Source: FEN-727 sp036508635 (GTDB lineage: Bacteria; Actinomycetota; Geothermincolia; Fen-727; Anoxymicrobiaceae). From it: DNA of 5,615 nt. Below are positions 3,284 through 5,615 of the stretch, piece by piece. Below the pieces are notes generated by a model. It searched no databases. It had not been told where the DNA came from and saw only the letters and a program-made list of their open reading frames with translations. Numbering within the stretch: the first letter of the stretch is position 1; every line of letters starts with the position of its first letter. A program made the position numbers and the translations under genes. Where the stretch lies: positions 1-5,615 of the forward strand of contig DATCGY010000078.1 in the NCBI GenBank assembly GCA_036508635.1, written 5' to 3'.

Positions 3284-5615
3284 CGGCCCTCCCCTTCGAC
3301 CACGTCGCGCCCCCGGATCGAGGCTTCGAACCTCGACTTGAGCGCATCTATCACGCGATCCATCTCTGCGTGTGCAAGCTCATCGGTAAGCGTCCCCGAC
3401 GCGGAGCCGAACTCCAGCGCGTACGCGAGGCTCTTCTTCCCGTCAGGGATCTGTTGTCCGCTGTAGACGTCGAACAACCTCACCGATCGCAGCAACTCTC
3501 CCCCGCTGGCAAGAATCTCCTCTTCGACAAGCCCGGCTTCGGTGTTCGCGTCGACGATCGCGGCAATGTCGACCTTGACGTTTGGAAAGCGTCCCACGGG
3601 GGTGTAACTTCTTTCGAGCGCCGCGCCCCGGGTCACCGCGGTAGCTGAAAACTCGGCCACGTAGGCGTCCTGTTCGAGGCCGAACGCTTCGGCCACCGAG
3701 GGATGCAGTTGCCCCATAAAGCCCGCCGGCTCTCCCCCCACGACGACGTTCGCGCAACGGCCGGGCGCGAGAAAAGGCAGCTCAAGAGACGAGAACTCCG
3801 CGGGTACGCCCATCTCCGCGCAAGTGTCCTCGATCGCGCCCTTCAAGTCGAAGAAATCAACTTCGCGCGATTCCGCAAGCCAATCTTTCACCTGACGCTG
3901 TCCGCACATCACGATGCCGACAACCTCTCTCTCTTCCGGCAGCTCGTCCGGCTTCCCGACCATGAACACACGGCCTCTCTCGAAGAGCGCCAGGTCGCGG
4001 TTTCCCTTGTTGGCATTGCTGACCGCAATCCTCAGAAGGCCCGGCAGCATGTTCGTTCGCATCACTTCACCGGTCTCCGCAATAGGATTGATGAGCGTTA
4101 CAACCCTCCGCAACTCGTCATCGTCCGGAATACACAACAGGTCGAGGTCTCCCGGATGCATGAAACTGTACGAGATTACCTGCGAGATGCCCCTGGATAT
4201 CAGTGCCTCTGTCAGCCTTTCGTCAAGTTGCTGTTCCGCGGAGAGGCCGGCGTCAAAGCCCGCACCCGAGGGGACCTCCCCGGGGATTCCGTCAAAACCG
4301 TAGACACGCGCTATCTCTTCGATCAGGTCTATCTCCCGCTCAAGGTCACGGCGGAATGAGGGAACGGTGACATCCAGCACGTCTCCCTCGCCTGTGGTGG
4401 CCTCGAGGCGTCCGAGGATCTCGACCATTTCGACCTTGGAGATATCAGATCCAAGGATCCTGTTCACCCGCGCCGGTCTGAGCTGGATCGTGACCGGTGT
4501 GACCCTGGACGGGTACACGTCCATGACGCCGCTGGCCGTGCTACCGCCGGCGAGCGAAGCCATCAGCAGTGCCGCCCTGCCGGCCGCCGCGCGAGTCCCA
4601 TCCGGATCGGTGCCGCGCTCGAACCTGGCGGACGCCTCTGTCCGGACGCCGAGCCTCTTGCTCGTGAGGAGTATGGACTTCGGATCGAAATACGCGGATT
4701 CGATCAGTATATTCGTAGTGTTGTCGCGGACCTCGGAGTCCTCGCCACCGATTATCCCGGCCAGTGCGACGGGACGCTCTGCGTCCGCGATCACAAGCGA
4801 CCTGTCGTCGAGCTGCCTTTCGACGTCGTCGAGCGTTGTCATGACCTCGCCGCGCCCTGCTTTCCTGACGATGATGGTGCGCCCTCCCAACAGCTCCATG
4901 TCGAAGGCGTGCAGGGGTTGACCCAGCTCGAGCAAGACGTAGTTCGTCACGTCGACGACGTTGTTGATAGGCCTCAGCCCGGCCGCAACCAGCCGCCTCT
5001 GCATCCAGGGCGGGGATGGGGCTGTCTTTACCCCCGTCACGGCACGCGCCGTGTAGCGCGGGCATCCCTCGATGTCTTCGATTCGTATCGTTATCAGATC
5101 CTCGATCGGTCCGCCCGTTTCTCTTACGGCGAAGTCAGGCATCCGGAGCTGGCCTCCGGTAAGCGCCGCGACCTCGCGCGCCATGCCGACCATCGACATG
5201 CAGTCAGGCCGATTCGGAGTGATGTCGACGTCCAGGACGACGTCTTCGAGGGGCAGGACGTCGTGGATGTCCAGGCCCGTCTTGACTTCGGGCCCGAGCT
5301 GGATTATTCCGCTGTGGTCGTCGCTGATACCGAGCTCGGCCGCGCTTACGAGCATCCCATCGCTTTCAACCCCCCGTATCCTGGCTTTGCGAAGCGGTTT
5401 GGCGGAAACCGCGGGAAGCGTCGCTCCGGAAACCGCGAGCGCGGAAACCATGCCCTCGTTAAGGTTGGGCGCCCCGCAGACCACCTCGCGGACCACCGTT
5501 CCGTCGTCGACCACGGCGAGTCGCAGCGCGTCGGCGTTGGGGTGTGGTTTTACTCCCGTCACCTTCGCGACTACGACTCCGGTCACGCCGAAGCCGACCC
5601 TGGTAACCCTGTCCA
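3280..5615 (-). CDS. pheT: Phenylalanine--tRNA ligase beta subunit PheT (5' end beyond the window)
   Basis: PheT pairs with PheS (alpha) in an (alpha-beta)2 enzyme that charges tRNA-Phe; the beta chain binds tRNA and removes mischarged tyrosine. The visible 777 residues show the domains in order, in residues from the first complete codon at 5613: tRNA-binding OB fold (about 10-118; VKPHPNADALRL), B3/B4 editing domain (about 180-360; NNVVDVTNYVLLELGQPLHAFD, then RTEASARFERGTDP), B5 domain (about 372-442), catalytic-like core (about 458-560; NPIAETGEVMRTNMLPGLL) and C-terminal anticodon-binding FDX-ACB domain (about 670-768; GRFPNVKVDIAAIV). The editing-site His of QPLHAFD and Thr/Ala of RTEAS are kept. 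The frame is open to the edge, reading DRVTRVGFG before a GTG at 5586, so that GTG is internal; about 40 N-terminal residues are missing. pheS is expected just beyond the edge. TGA overlaps the nadD start. Confidence 0.98.
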   Translation of the reverse strand, partial: DRVTRVGFGVTGVVVAKVTGVKPHPNADALRLAVVDDGTVVREVVCGAPNLNEGMVSALAVSGATLPAVSAKPLRKARIRGVESDGMLVSAAELGISDDHSGIIQLGPEVKTGLDIHDVLPLEDVVLDVDITPNRPDCMSMVGMAREVAALTGGQLRMPDFAVRETGGPIEDLITIRIEDIEGCPRYTARAVTGVKTAPSPPWMQRRLVAAGLRPINNVVDVTNYVLLELGQPLHAFDMELLGGRTIIVRKAGRGEVMTTLDDVERQLDDRSLVIADAERPVALAGIIGGEDSEVRDNTTNILIESAYFDPKSILLTSKRLGVRTEASARFERGTDPDGTRAAAGRAALLMASLAGGSTASGVMDVYPSRVTPVTIQLRPARVNRILGSDISKVEMVEILGRLEATTGEGDVLDVTVPSFRRDLEREIDLIEEIARVYGFDGIPGEVPSGAGFDAGLSAEQQLDERLTEALISRGISQVISYSFMHPGDLDLLCIPDDDELRRVVTLINPIAETGEVMRTNMLPGLLRIAVSNANKGNRDLALFERGRVFMVGKPDELPEEREVVGIVMCGQRQVKDWLAESREVDFFDLKGAIEDTCAEMGVPAEFSSLELPFLAPGRCANVVVGGEPAGFMGQLHPSVAEAFGLEQDAYVAEFSATAVTRGAALERSYTPVGRFPNVKVDIAAIVDANTEAGLVEEEILASGGELLRSVRLFDVYSGQQIPDGKKSLAYALEFGSASGTLTDELAHAEMDRVIDALKSRFEASIRGRDVVEGEGR

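Noticed and set aside
5584..5586. GTG as the start of pheT
   Set aside because: The frame continues upstream to the window edge (DRVTRVGFG) and PheT proteins have about 40 residues before this point; the GTG is an internal valine.

Overview
All genes recognised in this window read on the minus strand, so transcription runs from position 5615 down to position 1. From right to left they are: the 3' part of pheT (phenylalanyl-tRNA synthetase beta chain), nadD (nicotinate-nucleotide adenylyltransferase), a single-pass membrane protein with a degenerate LCP (LytR-CpsA-Psr) domain and a LytR_C tail, rsfS (ribosomal silencing factor), tRNA-Ala(GGC), and the first 58 codons of an exported or membrane-anchored protein of unknown function that runs off the left edge. 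A LytR_C-type protein between nadD and rsfS is an arrangement I associate with Actinobacteria. With the moderately high G+C and pheT directly upstream, this suggests a deep-branching actinobacterial lineage, possibly from an environmental assembly. That placement is inference from gene order, not proven by sequence comparison.

Right part (821-5615): pheT and nadD overlap by 4 bp (TTGA: TTG start of nadD over the TGA stop of pheT). About 51 bp and 72 bp then separate nadD, the LCP/LytR_C gene and rsfS. This looks like one operon joining translation (PheT charging of tRNA-Phe, RsfS control of the 50S subunit), NAD synthesis and a cell-envelope protein. Two genes have unusual starts: nadD uses TTG, and rsfS has no in-frame ATG, GTG or TTG at the expected place but has CTG behind a very good Shine-Dalgarno sequence. 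The LCP-like protein has lost arginines that normally bind the pyrophosphate of the substrate.

Middle (690-820): a complete tRNA-Ala(GGC) with encoded CCA and the G3:U70 pair, preceded by a plausible sigma-70-type promoter in the gap after rsfS.

Left part (1-689): the 515 bp between the tRNA and the left-edge gene hold no credible gene but are rich in structure. There is a ~198-bp segment bounded by 14-nt inverted repeats (13/14 complementary) that resemble tRNA T-arms. It contains three strong hairpins and an additional enclosing arm. Next comes a cluster of GAAACAGT/ACTGTTTC octamers upstream of the left-edge gene, and then a perfect 8-bp hairpin just before that gene's Shine-Dalgarno sequence. 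This is the least explained part of the window and the best place to look for something new.
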